A stretch of DNA of 64,000 bases from Opitutaceae bacterium (GCA_027485815.1 JAIXQE010000069.1:1-64000), one strand, 5' to 3'; positions 28,012 through 37,251 are shown, counted from the stretch's first letter. The notes: a model not told the origin generated them from the letters alone. A program made the numbers and translations.

Positions 28012-29238
28012 ATGCACCGCTCCTCGATGCTTTTGGTCTCGGTCGTCCTCCTCGCTTCCGTCGCGCACTCCATGGCCGGTGACTGGCCCGGGTGGCGGGG
28101 GCCCACTGCCGATGGCCAAGCCGCCGCCGGCCAGAAGCCACCGCTTGAGTGGAGCGAATCCGCCGGGATCCGCTGGAAGACCCCGCTGCGCGGCCGGGGT
28201 CACAGTTCCCCCACCGTGGTGGGAAATCGAATCTACCTGACGACCGCGACCGCGGACGAACAGGCCGTGCTATGCCTGGATCGGGCGACGGGGCTAATCC
28301 TCTGGGACGCGGTGGTGCACCGCGGCCAGGTCGATGCGGGCAATCACCGGCTCTCGAATCCCGCGGCCGGCTCAGTGGCGTGGGATGGCGAGCGGTTGTT
28401 CGTGAATTTTCCAAACGCCAAGGGCATCCATACCTCGGCGCTGAGCCCGGAAGGAAAATTGCTCTGGCAGACCCGGATCGCTGACTTCGTGATGCATCAG
28501 GGCTTCGGTTCCTCTCCGGTGGTATTCGGCAGCACCCTGCTGGTGAGTGCGGACCATCGGGGCGGCGGGAAGGTGCTCGCCCTCGATCGCGGGACCGGCC
28601 GGGTCATCTGGTCACAGGACCGGCCCAAGATCGCCAACTACACCAGCCCGGCGGTGCTTCAGGCCGCAGGACGCACGCAGGTGGTCCTCGGCGGCTGCAA
28701 CCTGGTGTCCGCCTTCGATCCCCAGACCGGTCGCAAACTATGGGAGATCGAGGGGGCGACCGAGGAGTGCGTCACCACCGCGGTGACCGATGGGCGGCGC
28801 GTGTTCGTCAGCGGCGGCTACCCGCGCAACAACGTCACGGCGGTGGAGGCGGATGGTTCCGGCCGGATCGCGTGGCAGAACTCCACGCGCGTTTACGTGC
28901 CTTCGATGCTCGTGAGCGCGGGCCACGTCTACGCGGTGCTGGACGCGGGTCAGGTCGTCTGCTGGCGCTCGGACACCGGTGTGGAGCTCTGGCGCGAGAA
29001 GGTGGACCGCGACTTCTATGGATCACCCGTGATGCTGGAGAACCGGATCTACGTGACGAACCTGCGGGGCGTGACGTTTGTCGTCGAGGTCTCGCCGGGG
29101 GGCGCGAAGGTGCTGGCGCAAAACAAGCTCGGCGATGAGGCACTCGCCTCCCCGGCAATCGCCGGGGGGAGGATTTACCTGCGGAGCGCGAAGACGACCC
29201 CGGAGCGACAGGACTTCCTCTGGTGCATCGGTGAGTAG
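28012..29238 (+). CDS. Secreted PQQ-like beta-propeller protein
   Basis: A 408-residue exported protein with a signal peptide (about 1-22, 'SSMLLVSVVLLASVAHSMAG') and then 'DWPGWRGPTADG', an N-terminus common in Verrucomicrobiota and Planctomycetota PQQ-repeat proteins. The rest is a run of WD/PQQ-type blades: 'VLCLDRATGLILWDAVV', 'KVLALDRGTGRVIWSQD', 'LVSAFDPQTGRKLWEIEG', 'VVCWRSDTGVELWREKV'. There are no quinoprotein dehydrogenase calcium or disulfide motifs, so it is probably a binding or scaffold propeller, or a BamB-like protein. A CTTGCC lies 42 bases before the start, so it may be a separate unit from malQ. Confidence 0.88.
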   Translation: MHRSSMLLVSVVLLASVAHSMAGDWPGWRGPTADGQAAAGQKPPLEWSESAGIRWKTPLRGRGHSSPTVVGNRIYLTTATADEQAVLCLDRATGLILWDAVVHRGQVDAGNHRLSNPAAGSVAWDGERLFVNFPNAKGIHTSALSPEGKLLWQTRIADFVMHQGFGSSPVVFGSTLLVSADHRGGGKVLALDRGTGRVIWSQDRPKIANYTSPAVLQAAGRTQVVLGGCNLVSAFDPQTGRKLWEIEGATEECVTTAVTDGRRVFVSGGYPRNNVTAVEADGSGRIAWQNSTRVYVPSMLVSAGHVYAVLDAGQVVCWRSDTGVELWREKVDRDFYGSPVMLENRIYVTNLRGVTFVVEVSPGGAKVLAQNKLGDEALASPAIAGGRIYLRSAKTTPERQDFLWCIGE

Positions 29239-29240
29239 GA

Positions 29241-29267
29241 GCGGGCGCCGCAACCGAAGCGCCCCGC
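29241..29267. terminator. Hairpin between convergent genes
   Basis: GGGCGC pairs with GCGCCC around a 10-base loop, extended by two more pairs after a one-base bulge. It fills the 30-bp space between two convergent stops. No T-tract follows, so a terminator role is only suggested by position. Confidence 0.35.
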
Positions 29268-29268
29268 C

Positions 29269-29889
29269 CTACCCCTCCCGGACGAATGCCTCCGGGCGGC
29301 GCGCCGCGTTTTGAGCTTGGTGGAGCAGCCAGCCGAGGCCGGCGCCAAAGCCAAGCCCGTGACCGAGACCCCAGAGGAGTCGTCCATGAACCCCGCCGAC
29401 CAGCGCATGCAGGTCGTCTCCGAGGGTGTAACCCAGGGTGTGTAGCGCGAGCAGCACGAGGGCGGCGGGAACCCAGGGACCGCGGGCGGCGAAGGCGCGC
29501 CAGTGCAGCCAGGCGAGCCAGCCAAGCCCGAGCACTGAGCCGTGGAAATCGGCGTGGTAACGCCCACGCAGGCCGAACCAGCAGAGGCACCAGAGGGCGG
29601 CGTAACCCGCAAATCCAAGGGTGAACAGGCCGAGATAACGGATCCGGCCGGACGGCGGCACGAGCCGGGCCAGGATCGCCCCGCTGGCACCCAGATACAC
29701 CGCTGCGATGGATGCGTAGAGCATCCCCGTTCCGGCGACCAAGCGGAAGGCCCAGACGGAATAGGCGGCTAGGCTGACCACCGCGAAGCCGAGCGCCCCC
29801 CAGAGCACGGAGCGAGCCGCGGAGGGAACGGGGGGCAGCGCACCCTCAGCGGCGCGCAGCCGATCCGGTGTCAGGCCGAAACACTTCAT
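29269..29889 (-). CDS. Multi-pass membrane protein, unknown function
   Basis: A 206-residue inner-membrane protein with about six hydrophobic helices after a short cytoplasmic N-terminus. I recognise no named family. The central and C-terminal parts are unusually rich in conserved-looking His and Asp at membrane edges: 'RYHADFHGS', 'ALHTLGYTLGDDLHALVGGVHG', 'LLWGLGHGLGFGAG'. That pattern could bind a metal, as in membrane hydrolases of the ceramidase/PAQR kind, but the match is only suggestive. It has no rhomboid GxSG motif. It is the last gene of the long minus-strand run, 54 bp after gatB. Confidence 0.7.
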   Translation of the reverse strand: MKCFGLTPDRLRAAEGALPPVPSAARSVLWGALGFAVVSLAAYSVWAFRLVAGTGMLYASIAAVYLGASGAILARLVPPSGRIRYLGLFTLGFAGYAALWCLCWFGLRGRYHADFHGSVLGLGWLAWLHWRAFAARGPWVPAALVLLALHTLGYTLGDDLHALVGGVHGRLLWGLGHGLGFGAGLGWLLHQAQNAARRPEAFVREG

Positions 29890-29943
29890 CGGGAGGCAGG
29901 CTGCACGGGGCCCGGCGCCGGCTCAAGGGGATCTTCGCCCTTG

Positions 29944-31419
29944 TCAGCCGCCGGCGAGGAGGCGTCGAAGCGTTTCGTCGACCGCCTTGGGGCTGGCCTT
30001 GCCTTTGGCCGCCTTCATCACGGGGCCCTTCAGCGCGTTGATCGCGCCATCCTTCCCGGAGCGGAACTCCGCAGCCGCCTTCGGGTTGCCCGCGATCGAC
30101 TCACGGCACCAGCCCTCCAGTTCCCCCTGATCCGTCGGGGTCGCGCGCAAGCCGCGCCGATCGGCGATCTTCTCCGGCGAATCCCCGGTCGCGAACATCT
30201 CGATGAAGACCTCCTTGGCCGCCGCGTTCAGGAGCACCCCGGATTCAATCAGGCGCAGCAGCGCGACGAGGTGGCTAGGCGACACGCGGCATTCCGCCGG
30301 GGCCGATCCCGCGGACGCCAACTCCCGCTGGAGGTCGTTGATGATCCAATTTCCGGCGGCCTGCGGGGCCGCCCCCAGACGCACGGCGGCCTCGAAGTAA
30401 TCCGCCAGCGGCCGGTCCCAGACAAGGACCGAAGTCTGGGTGTAGGGCAGATCGTAGGCCGCGATAAAACGTCTCTGGCGGTCGAACGGCAGCTCGGGAC
30501 AGTCCGCGCGAAGCCTTTCGCGCCAGGCTTCGTCGATCACGACCGGCATCAGGTCCGGGTCCGGGAAGTAACGGTAGTCGTGGGCCTCCTCCTTGGAGCG
30601 CAGCGACTGCGAGGTGCCGGTCATCCCGTCGTAATCCCGCGTCTCCTGCGTGATGCGTCCGCCGCGCTCGAGAATCCCGCGCTGGCGCCGGATCTCGTGC
30701 TCGATGCCGTCGCGCACGAAGGAGATCGAATTGAGGTTCTTCAGCTCGACCTTGGTGCCGAGGGTCGTGCTGCCGGCGGGACGCAGCGAGATGTTGGCGT
30801 CGCAGCGGAGCTGGCCCTTCTCCATGTCGCAGTCGGAGATCCCTCCCTGGATCATCGTGGCGCGCAGCGACGTGAGGTAGGCGTAGGCCTCCTCGCCGGA
30901 GTGCAGCGCGGGCTCGGAGACGATTTCCATCAGCGGGGTCCCGGCGCGGTTGTAGTCCACCAGCGATTCGGCCGCGCCGTGGTTCAGCTTCCCGACGTCC
31001 TCCTCCAGGTGAATCCGCGTGAGCGGGATCCGCTTGTGCTCCCCCATCACGTTCCTGGCCGGTCCCGGCAGCTCGATCTCGACCGCACCGCCGCGGCAGA
31101 CGGGGGCGTCGTACTGGGAGATCTGGTAGTTCTTCGGCGAGTCAGGATAAAAGTAGTTCTTGCGGTCCCACTTGCAGACGGGGGCGATCTCGCACCCCAG
31201 GAGCAGGCCCGCCTTGATGATGGCATCGAGGGCGGCGCGATTCATCACGGGCAGGGCGCCGGGCAGCGCCAGCACCACCGGATCCGTGAGCGTGTTCGGT
31301 TCGTGACCGTAGCCCGCGGCAACTCGGGTGAAGATCTTGGAACGAGTGCGGATCTGGACGTGCACCTCCAGGCCGATCACGGCCTCGTAGGCGGGGGATT
31401 GGGGAGCGGGCGAGGACAC
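29944..31419 (-). CDS. gatB: Asp-tRNA(Asn)/Glu-tRNA(Gln) amidotransferase subunit B
   Basis: tRNA-binding and kinase-like subunit of GatCAB, which converts misacylated Glu-tRNA(Gln) or Asp-tRNA(Asn) using ammonia from GatA. The product is 491 residues if started at the GTG giving (M)SSPAPQSPAYEAVIGLEVHVQ. An ATG 14 codons upstream would overlap gatA. Motifs include 'YEAVIGLEVHVQ', 'CKWDRKNYFYPDSPKNYQISQYD', 'GTKVELKNLNSISFVRDGIEHEI', and the C-terminal YqeY-like tail 'GKASPKAVDETLRRLL'. It ends the pheST-gatCAB group. The start is less sure than the identity. Confidence 0.95.
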   Translation of the reverse strand: MSSPAPQSPAYEAVIGLEVHVQIRTRSKIFTRVAAGYGHEPNTLTDPVVLALPGALPVMNRAALDAIIKAGLLLGCEIAPVCKWDRKNYFYPDSPKNYQISQYDAPVCRGGAVEIELPGPARNVMGEHKRIPLTRIHLEEDVGKLNHGAAESLVDYNRAGTPLMEIVSEPALHSGEEAYAYLTSLRATMIQGGISDCDMEKGQLRCDANISLRPAGSTTLGTKVELKNLNSISFVRDGIEHEIRRQRGILERGGRITQETRDYDGMTGTSQSLRSKEEAHDYRYFPDPDLMPVVIDEAWRERLRADCPELPFDRQRRFIAAYDLPYTQTSVLVWDRPLADYFEAAVRLGAAPQAAGNWIINDLQRELASAGSAPAECRVSPSHLVALLRLIESGVLLNAAAKEVFIEMFATGDSPEKIADRRGLRATPTDQGELEGWCRESIAGNPKAAAEFRSGKDGAINALKGPVMKAAKGKASPKAVDETLRRLLAGG

Positions 31420-31433
31420 GGCGGGACCGGGGC

Positions 31434-32906
31434 TCAGAGATTCGGCGAGCGACGCCCCCATTGGTGAACCCGATCGTACGCGTGGCCGATCGCGAGCAGC
31501 TCGGACTCGCCCAGGGGCTTGCCGATAAGCTGGAACCCGACCGGGAGGCCGGCGCGAGTGAATCCACAGGGGACACTCATCGCGGGAAGGCCCGCTAGGT
31601 TGGCGCCAATCGTGTAGATGTCGCAGAGGTACATCGCGAGCGGATCTGCCTTCTCGCCGCGTCGGAACGCGGGGATCGGCGAGGTGGGCGTCAACAGGGC
31701 ATCCACCTCCTCGAACGCGCGCAGGAAATCGCGGCGCACCAGCGTGCGGACCTTCTGGGCGCGGAGATAGTAGGCGTCGTAGTAGCCGCTGGAGAGCACG
31801 TAGGTGCCCAGGATGATACGGCGCTTGACCTCGGCACCGAAGCCCTCGGCGCGGGAGCGGCAATAGAGGTCCTGCAGGTCCCGCGGCGCAGCGCAGCGAT
31901 GTCCGTAGCGGACGCCGTCGTACCGCGAGAGGTTCGACGACGCCTCAGCGGTCGCGAGCACGTAATAGGCATCGAGGCAGTACGGGGTGTGCGGCAGGGA
32001 GACCTCCCGAATCTCGCAGCCGAGTCCGCGGTAATGTGCGACGGCCTGCTCCACGGCGGCCGCGACCTCGGGATCCAGGCCTTCCCCGAAGTATTCGCGG
32101 GGCAGGCCCAGTCGCCGCGGGACCGGAGACGCCGTCACCGCCTCGCCAAAGTCCTCCGGGGCGGCCCGAAGCGAGGTGGAATCACGTTCGTCGTGGCCAG
32201 CGATCGCCTGCAGCACCAGCGCGACGTCCGCGACGGTCCGGCCGAAGGGCCCGATCTGGTCGAGGGACGACGCGTAAGCGACGAGCCCGTAACGGGAGAC
32301 GGTACCGTAGGTGGGCTTCAGGCCCACCACGCCGCAGAGCGCGGCCGGCTGGCGGATGGAGCCCCCCGTGTCGGAACCCAGGGTCGCGAGGGCCTCCCCG
32401 GCGGCGAGGGCGGCCGCACTACCACCGGAGGAGCCGCCGGGCACCCGGTCGAGATCCCAAGGGTTACCGGTGGGGTGGAAAGCGGAATTCTCGGTCGATG
32501 AGCCCATCGCGAACTCGTCGCAGTTGTGTCGTCCGTAGAGGACCGCCCCGGACGCCCGAAGCCGCCGCGTCACGGTGGCATCGTAGGGCGAGATGAAATT
32601 GGCCAGCATCCGGCTGCCGGCCGTCAAGGGCTGGTCCTGGACCGCGATTACATCCTTCAGCCCGATCGGAATCCCATCCAGCGGACCGAGACTCTGGCCG
32701 GAGGCGCGGCGGAGGTCCGACGCCCGAGCCTGCGCCCTTGCGGAAGCCGGGTCCGCCGAGAGCAGCGCCCGCAGCCGCGGTTCGACCGCCTCCGCGCGGG
32801 CGATCACTGCTTCCGTGAGCTCCGCGGACGTCAGGCGACCTGCGGAAAGCGCCGCGGCAGCTTCCGTGATCGGGAGGTAATGCAGGGGCGTCGCGGAGGA
32901 AGTCAT
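31434..32906 (-). CDS. gatA: Asp-tRNA(Asn)/Glu-tRNA(Gln) amidotransferase subunit A
   Basis: Amidase subunit that releases ammonia from glutamine for GatB. The start is the ATG overlapping the gatC stop (ATGA), giving 490 residues; the track ORF runs on into gatC and pheT as a shadow. The Ser-cis-Ser-Lys triad is visible: Lys in 'GIPIGLKDVIAV', and serines in 'VPGGSSGGSAAALAAG' and 'GSDTGGSIRQPAALCG'. 'NCDEFAMGSSTENSAF' is the GatA-specific segment. It lies 14 bp before gatB. Confidence 0.97.
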   Translation of the reverse strand: MTSSATPLHYLPITEAAAALSAGRLTSAELTEAVIARAEAVEPRLRALLSADPASARAQARASDLRRASGQSLGPLDGIPIGLKDVIAVQDQPLTAGSRMLANFISPYDATVTRRLRASGAVLYGRHNCDEFAMGSSTENSAFHPTGNPWDLDRVPGGSSGGSAAALAAGEALATLGSDTGGSIRQPAALCGVVGLKPTYGTVSRYGLVAYASSLDQIGPFGRTVADVALVLQAIAGHDERDSTSLRAAPEDFGEAVTASPVPRRLGLPREYFGEGLDPEVAAAVEQAVAHYRGLGCEIREVSLPHTPYCLDAYYVLATAEASSNLSRYDGVRYGHRCAAPRDLQDLYCRSRAEGFGAEVKRRIILGTYVLSSGYYDAYYLRAQKVRTLVRRDFLRAFEEVDALLTPTSPIPAFRRGEKADPLAMYLCDIYTIGANLAGLPAMSVPCGFTRAGLPVGFQLIGKPLGESELLAIGHAYDRVHQWGRRSPNL

Positions 32907-33190
32907 TCGACGACCTTCGGCACGGCGATCATCTGATCGCGCTGGACCGGCGCATTGCGCAACGCCTCCGCGGGAGTGAGTCCCGGGCGGGGCTCGTCTT
33001 CCTGCCAGACGTTGTGTTGGGGGTGGGCGTGGGCGGAGGGCTCGACGCCGGTGACGTCCACCTCTCCCAAGCGTTCGATGTGCCGGAGCAAATCCGCGAT
33101 CTGCCGCTGGAAGGTGGCCTTCTCCTCCGGGGTGAGCGCGAGCCGCGCCAGGCGCGCGAGCGCATCCAGATCCAGGTCCGCTTGGTTCAT
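32903..33190 (-). CDS. gatC: Asp-tRNA(Asn)/Glu-tRNA(Gln) amidotransferase subunit C
   Basis: Small subunit that wraps around and stabilises GatA and GatB. I choose the ATG giving MNQADLDLDALARLARLALTPEEK (95 residues, standard length). An ATG nine codons earlier would overlap the pheT stop. 'HIERLGEVDVTGVEPSAHAHP' and 'LRNAPVQRDQMIAVPKVVE' are the usual C-terminal GatC features. The gene overlaps gatA by four bases and lies 8 bp after pheT, so all five genes look co-transcribed. Confidence 0.94.
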   Translation of the reverse strand: MNQADLDLDALARLARLALTPEEKATFQRQIADLLRHIERLGEVDVTGVEPSAHAHPQHNVWQEDEPRPGLTPAEALRNAPVQRDQMIAVPKVVE

Positions 33191-33198
33191 CGGGCGGT

Positions 33199-35652
33199 TC
33201 AACGGCGGATTTGCCAAGCGGTGCCCGCCAGCGACTCATCCTGCAGGCGTTGGAACGCCGCGTTCACCTCGTCATCGGTGAGCGTTCGCTCCTTGCCGCG
33301 GAAAACGAGATTGAACGCGAGGCTCTTGTGGCCCTCCGGCACCCCGGGGCCGCGGTACACGTCGAAGACGGTGGTGCCCTCGAAGGTGAAGTTCGCGCCC
33401 GCCGCCTGCCGCGCCGCGCGCTCCACGCGAGCCATCACCTCCCCGGCCGGGGTGGGCTCCGGGACGATGAGCGCCAGATCCCGCAAGGCGGCGGGGAAGA
33501 GGCTGAAGTCCTGGAAGCGACGTGCCCCGGCGCGGGCCGGGAGCAACTCGGGCATCAGCGCGACAAAGCCGGCCTGCACGCGGCCCTCGATGCCGAGGGA
33601 GCGGGTGAGGGCCAGGTCCACGAGGCCTGCGCCCGCCCACCAACCGCGGCGTGAATCCGCCGCCAGCGCGGCGTGTCCTGCCTGCCAGCCGGGGGCTGCG
33701 GCGGGAGCCAAGGGGCCCATCCGCAGCCCGGCCAAGCCCGCGAGGGCGGCGACGTGATGCCGCGCGTTGAAGAAGTCAGCGGACTCCCGCCGCAGCCACG
33801 AGCGCTCGCCCGAGGACTCCGCCACCACGAAGGCGGCAGCGACGCACTCCACGACCTCCCCCTCCCGCGCGAGGAAGACGCGCCCCGTTTCGGCCAAGCG
33901 CGCCACCGGAACGCCCCGGGCCTGATTCAGGCGCAGGGATTCCAGCAGGCCTCCGATCAGCGAGGACCGCAGGTGGGTCTGGTCGTCGACGAAGGGGTTG
34001 GCGAGCGCCAGTCCGGGCAGCTCGGCAGCGGCCGTCCACGTGGACAGCTCCCGGGCCGGGCGCAGGGTGTAATTGACGCACTCGTGGAAATCGTGACCGA
34101 CGAGGTAGTCGGTCGCCTGGCGGTTGAAGCGGACCACCGGGTCGTCTTCTGCGGCGAGGCCGGGGGCAACGACCGTGGCCGGCGGAATCCGCTCGGTGCC
34201 GTGGAGCCGCAGCACCTCCTCCACGAGGTCGATCGGGCGGTCGAGATCATCGCGCCAGCTGGGGATGGCGACGGTCCACGCGGGGCCGCGGGCGGGCTGG
34301 ACCGTCTCGTCCTCGCGCGTGATCCGGAGTTCCAGCGCCTCGAAGGCGGCGCGCATCTCCGCCGCCGGCACCTCGAACCCGAGGCGTTCGGTGATGAAGT
34401 CGTGGGTGACCACGACCTCGCGCGACCATGGGACATCGCCGCCGACCTGGAACGACGGTCCGACGACGCTGCCCCCGGCCGTTTCGAGGATCAGGTCGAT
34501 GGCCCGCCACGCCGCCTCCGGGGCGCCGTGCGGGTCCACGCCGCGCTCATATCGGTAGGACGAATCCGTCGAAAGTCCGAGCCGGCGGGAGGCGGCGCGC
34601 ACCGTCTGGCGCCGGAAGATGGCACATTCCAGGATCAGGTCCGTGGTGTCCGTCGCAACCCCGGAGTCCTGACCACCCATCACTCCGGCGATCACGACCG
34701 CGCGCGCGGCATCCGCGATGACGAGTGTCCTGTCATCCAGCGTGCGCTCCCTGCCATCGAGCGTCACCAGGCGCTCCCCCGCCCCGGCCGGGCGCACGAC
34801 GATGCGGCGCCCCTCGAGCCGGCGCGCGTCGAAGGCGTGCAGCGGCTCGCCGGTCTCCAGCATCACGTAGTTGGTGACGTCGACCACATTGTTGATGGGA
34901 CGCAGGCCGATGGCACGCAGGCGGTCCTGCAGCCACGCCGGGCTGGGGCCGACCTTGATGCCGGCGATCACGTGGGCGGAGTAGTACGGGCAATCCTCCG
35001 GGCTGCGGACTTCCGCGCCGGCGAGCAGGTCCGGACGCCGGGGGGCCGCGGAAACGTCTCCCCGGAAGCGCTCCTGCGGATAGGTGAGCGGGAGCCGGAA
35101 CCAGGCGGCAAGCTCCCGGGCGATCCCGAGGTGGCATTGGCAGTCCGGACGGTTCGGCGTGATCTCGAGGTCGAAGATGGTATCCCCGCCGGGAAGCGCC
35201 TCCTGGATCGACACCCCGAGGGCGGGGCGGTCCGGCAGCAGCAGCAGACCGGCGTGATCCCCCGGCAGGCCGAGTTCGTCGGGCGAGCACATCATTCCGT
35301 CGGAGGCCTGCCCCCTGATCTTGGAGGCCTTGATGGCGAAGTTGCCGGGCAACACGGCACCGGGCAGCGCCACGAGCACGCGGTGTCCGACGTCGCAATT
35401 CGGGGCCCCGCAGACGATCGTCTTGACCCCGCCCGCGGGGCCAACGTCAACCGTGCAAACCGAGAGCTTGTCGGCGTTCGGATGCCGGGCGCGGGTGAGG
35501 ATCTCGCCGACCACGACGTGCTCGAGCCGGGGCGCTCCGGTGGCGTGGATCCCCTCGACCTCGAAGCCGAGGAACGTGATGGCACGCGCAATCTCCTCGG
35601 GGGTCGCCGTGAGGGGGACGTAATCGCGCAGCCAGTTCAGGGAGACTTTCAT
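33199..35652 (-). CDS. pheT: Phenylalanyl-tRNA synthetase beta subunit
   Basis: Large subunit of the heterotetrameric enzyme that charges tRNA-Phe. The 817-residue product has the whole domain series. The N-terminal 'MKVSLNWLRDYVPL' leads into a tRNA-binding EMAP/OB domain ('VVVGEILTRARHPNADKLSVCTVDVG'). B3/B4 editing follows ('NRPDCQCHLGIARELAAW'), then the B5 region, a class-II-like core, and a C-terminal FDX-ACB anticodon domain starting near 'FSLFPAALRDLALIVPEPTP'. It is 21 bp after pheS. No leader peptide or T-box is evident upstream of the pair. Confidence 0.97.
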   Translation of the reverse strand: MKVSLNWLRDYVPLTATPEEIARAITFLGFEVEGIHATGAPRLEHVVVGEILTRARHPNADKLSVCTVDVGPAGGVKTIVCGAPNCDVGHRVLVALPGAVLPGNFAIKASKIRGQASDGMMCSPDELGLPGDHAGLLLLPDRPALGVSIQEALPGGDTIFDLEITPNRPDCQCHLGIARELAAWFRLPLTYPQERFRGDVSAAPRRPDLLAGAEVRSPEDCPYYSAHVIAGIKVGPSPAWLQDRLRAIGLRPINNVVDVTNYVMLETGEPLHAFDARRLEGRRIVVRPAGAGERLVTLDGRERTLDDRTLVIADAARAVVIAGVMGGQDSGVATDTTDLILECAIFRRQTVRAASRRLGLSTDSSYRYERGVDPHGAPEAAWRAIDLILETAGGSVVGPSFQVGGDVPWSREVVVTHDFITERLGFEVPAAEMRAAFEALELRITREDETVQPARGPAWTVAIPSWRDDLDRPIDLVEEVLRLHGTERIPPATVVAPGLAAEDDPVVRFNRQATDYLVGHDFHECVNYTLRPARELSTWTAAAELPGLALANPFVDDQTHLRSSLIGGLLESLRLNQARGVPVARLAETGRVFLAREGEVVECVAAAFVVAESSGERSWLRRESADFFNARHHVAALAGLAGLRMGPLAPAAAPGWQAGHAALAADSRRGWWAGAGLVDLALTRSLGIEGRVQAGFVALMPELLPARAGARRFQDFSLFPAALRDLALIVPEPTPAGEVMARVERAARQAAGANFTFEGTTVFDVYRGPGVPEGHKSLAFNLVFRGKERTLTDDEVNAAFQRLQDESLAGTAWQIRR

Positions 35653-35673
35653 GCCGTGGGAGGAAGGAGGGGC

Positions 35674-36717
35674 TCAGGCGAACTGCCGCAGGAAGCGGGC
35701 GTCGTTCTGGTAAAAGTAGCGGATGTCATCGATCCCGTAGAGCAGCATCGCCAGGCGTTCGAGGCCCATCCCGAACGCATAACCGGTCCAGCGTTCCGGA
35801 TCGTAACCGACCGCGGCGAACACCTCGGGGTCGACCATCCCGCAGCCGCCGATCTCGATCCACGGCTTGTTCACGCGGGGCAGGTGCGCGGCGGCAAGGT
35901 CGACCTCGAAGCTGGGCTCGGTGTACCCGAAGTAGTGGGGGCGAAAGCGGGTGCGCGTGTCCTTTCCGAGCAGCGCGGCGAAGATGTGGTCCAGCAGCGC
36001 CTTCAGGTCCCGCACGGTGACATTACGGTCCACATAAAGACACTCCAGCTGGTGAAAATTCGCGCTGTGGGTGGCGTCGGTCGTGTCCCGCCGGTACACG
36101 CGCCCCGGGGAGACGATGCGGATCGGCGGCTCGCCGCGCAGCATCGTGCGGATCTGAACCGATGAGGTGTGCGTGCGGAGGAGGTAGCGCTCGGCCGGGT
36201 CCTTCTTGCTGACGTTGCCGAAGCGCGCGTCCGCGGGGAGGTAGAACGTGTCCTTCTCGTCGCGAGCGGGATGGTCCGCCGGGGTGCTGAGTGCATCGAA
36301 ACAGTAGTACTCGCTCTCCACCTCGGGGCCGTCGGCGACCGAGAAGCCCACCTTGCGGAGGATGCGGCACATCTCCTCGCGGACGAGGGTGAGCGGGTGC
36401 CGGGTGCCGGGACCGGGATCAGGGGACGGCAGGGTCGGATCGATCGTGGGCCCGAGTTGGGCGGCAAGTTCGGCGGCGGCGATGCGGGCGAGGGCCTCGT
36501 CGAGCAGGACCTGCAGGCGCCCCTTGGCCTCGTTGATAAGCTTACCCACCGCGGGACGCTCCTCCTTGGGCACCGCGCCCATCTGCTTCATCAGGGCGGT
36601 GAACTCCCCATTGGGACCGACATAGCGGGCCTTGGCTGCCTCTAGCTCGGGCCGGAGGAGAACGGCGGGGAGCTCGGCGGCGGCCTTCGCGAGGACGGCT
36701 TGGAGTTGCGCTTGCAT
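35674..36717 (-). CDS. pheS: Phenylalanyl-tRNA synthetase alpha subunit
   Basis: Catalytic class-II synthetase subunit for tRNA-Phe. The 347-residue length is typical. It has an N-terminal coiled coil that contacts tRNA, then 'RHPLTLVREEMCRILRKVGFSVADGPEVESEYYCFDAL', motif 2 'RTHTSSVQIRTM', 'PGRVYRRDTTDATHSANFHQLE', and motif 3 'YAFGMGLERLAMLLYGIDDIR'. It starts 70 bp beyond the rplT terminator, so it probably has its own promoter, though I see no convincing -35/-10 there. It leads pheS-pheT-gatC-gatA-gatB. Confidence 0.97.
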   Translation of the reverse strand: MQAQLQAVLAKAAAELPAVLLRPELEAAKARYVGPNGEFTALMKQMGAVPKEERPAVGKLINEAKGRLQVLLDEALARIAAAELAAQLGPTIDPTLPSPDPGPGTRHPLTLVREEMCRILRKVGFSVADGPEVESEYYCFDALSTPADHPARDEKDTFYLPADARFGNVSKKDPAERYLLRTHTSSVQIRTMLRGEPPIRIVSPGRVYRRDTTDATHSANFHQLECLYVDRNVTVRDLKALLDHIFAALLGKDTRTRFRPHYFGYTEPSFEVDLAAAHLPRVNKPWIEIGGCGMVDPEVFAAVGYDPERWTGYAFGMGLERLAMLLYGIDDIRYFYQNDARFLRQFA

Positions 36718-36787
36718 ACGGTGAGGTCGGGAACGGGAGCGTGGCGGATGCGCCGGTTGGAGGGAAGCCTGCGGCGGACGGGAACGG

Positions 36788-36829
36788 AAAACAAAAAGGA
36801 CGGGTCCCGCGGGCGCGGAACCCGTCCTT
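36788..36829 (-). terminator. Intrinsic terminator of rpmI-rplT
   Basis: On the minus strand, a 10-bp stem AAGGACGGGT/ACCCGTCCTT encloses a further 4-bp stem, followed by TTTTTGTTTT. It lies 38 bp after the rplT stop and separates the ribosomal genes from pheS. Confidence 0.92.
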
Positions 36830-36867
36830 CAGCGGGTGAGGGAAGCCCGGGGATCCCCGGGGCCGCC

Positions 36868-37251
36868 TCAGGCGGTCTTGGCCACCGCGGCCTTGGCCTT
36901 GAGTGCCTCCTGCGCCTGGCGGACCAAGGCGTTGAAGGCGACTTCATCGCGGATCGCGAGGTCGCTCAGGACCTTGCGGTCGAGGCCGATGTTGGCGGCC
37001 TTGAGCCCCTCGATGAAGCGGCTGTAGCTGATGCCGGCGTTGCGGCACGCCGCGTTGAGGCGCACGATCCAGAGACCGCGGAAGTCGCCCTTCTTTTTGC
37101 GGCGGGCGGCGTAGGCGTATTGCCAAGCGTGCTGGACAGCTTCCTTAGCGTAGCGGAACAGCTTCGATTTATTGCCGAAGTAGCCCTTGGCGTACTTCAG
37201 CACCTTCTTGCGCCGCTTGCGCGACGCGGGACCATTAGTTGCACGAGCCAT
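36868..37251 (-). CDS. rplT: 50S ribosomal protein L20
   Basis: Early-assembling 50S protein that binds 23S rRNA; in other bacteria it also represses its own operon. The 127-residue product starts 'MARATNGPASRKRRKKVLKYAKGYFGNKSKLFRYAKEAV'. The first residues vary from the usual 'MPRVKRG', but 'AWQYAYAARRKKKGDFRGLWIVRLNAACR' and 'GLKAANIGLDRKVLSDLAI' are standard. It follows rpmI by 87 bp and has a strong terminator. The usual infC upstream partner is absent here. Confidence 0.97.
   Translation of the reverse strand: MARATNGPASRKRRKKVLKYAKGYFGNKSKLFRYAKEAVQHAWQYAYAARRKKKGDFRGLWIVRLNAACRNAGISYSRFIEGLKAANIGLDRKVLSDLAIRDEVAFNALVRQAQEALKAKAAVAKTA

Noticed and set aside
33673-36165. An 830-aa plus-strand ORF opposite pheT and pheS
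   Set aside because: Antisense to two unmistakable synthetase genes; composition-driven.
36718-36867. A phenylalanine attenuator or L20 leader before pheS
   Set aside because: The hairpin at 36788-36829 is a plain terminator of rplT. No Phe-rich leader peptide, T-box core or alternative antiterminator is visible.
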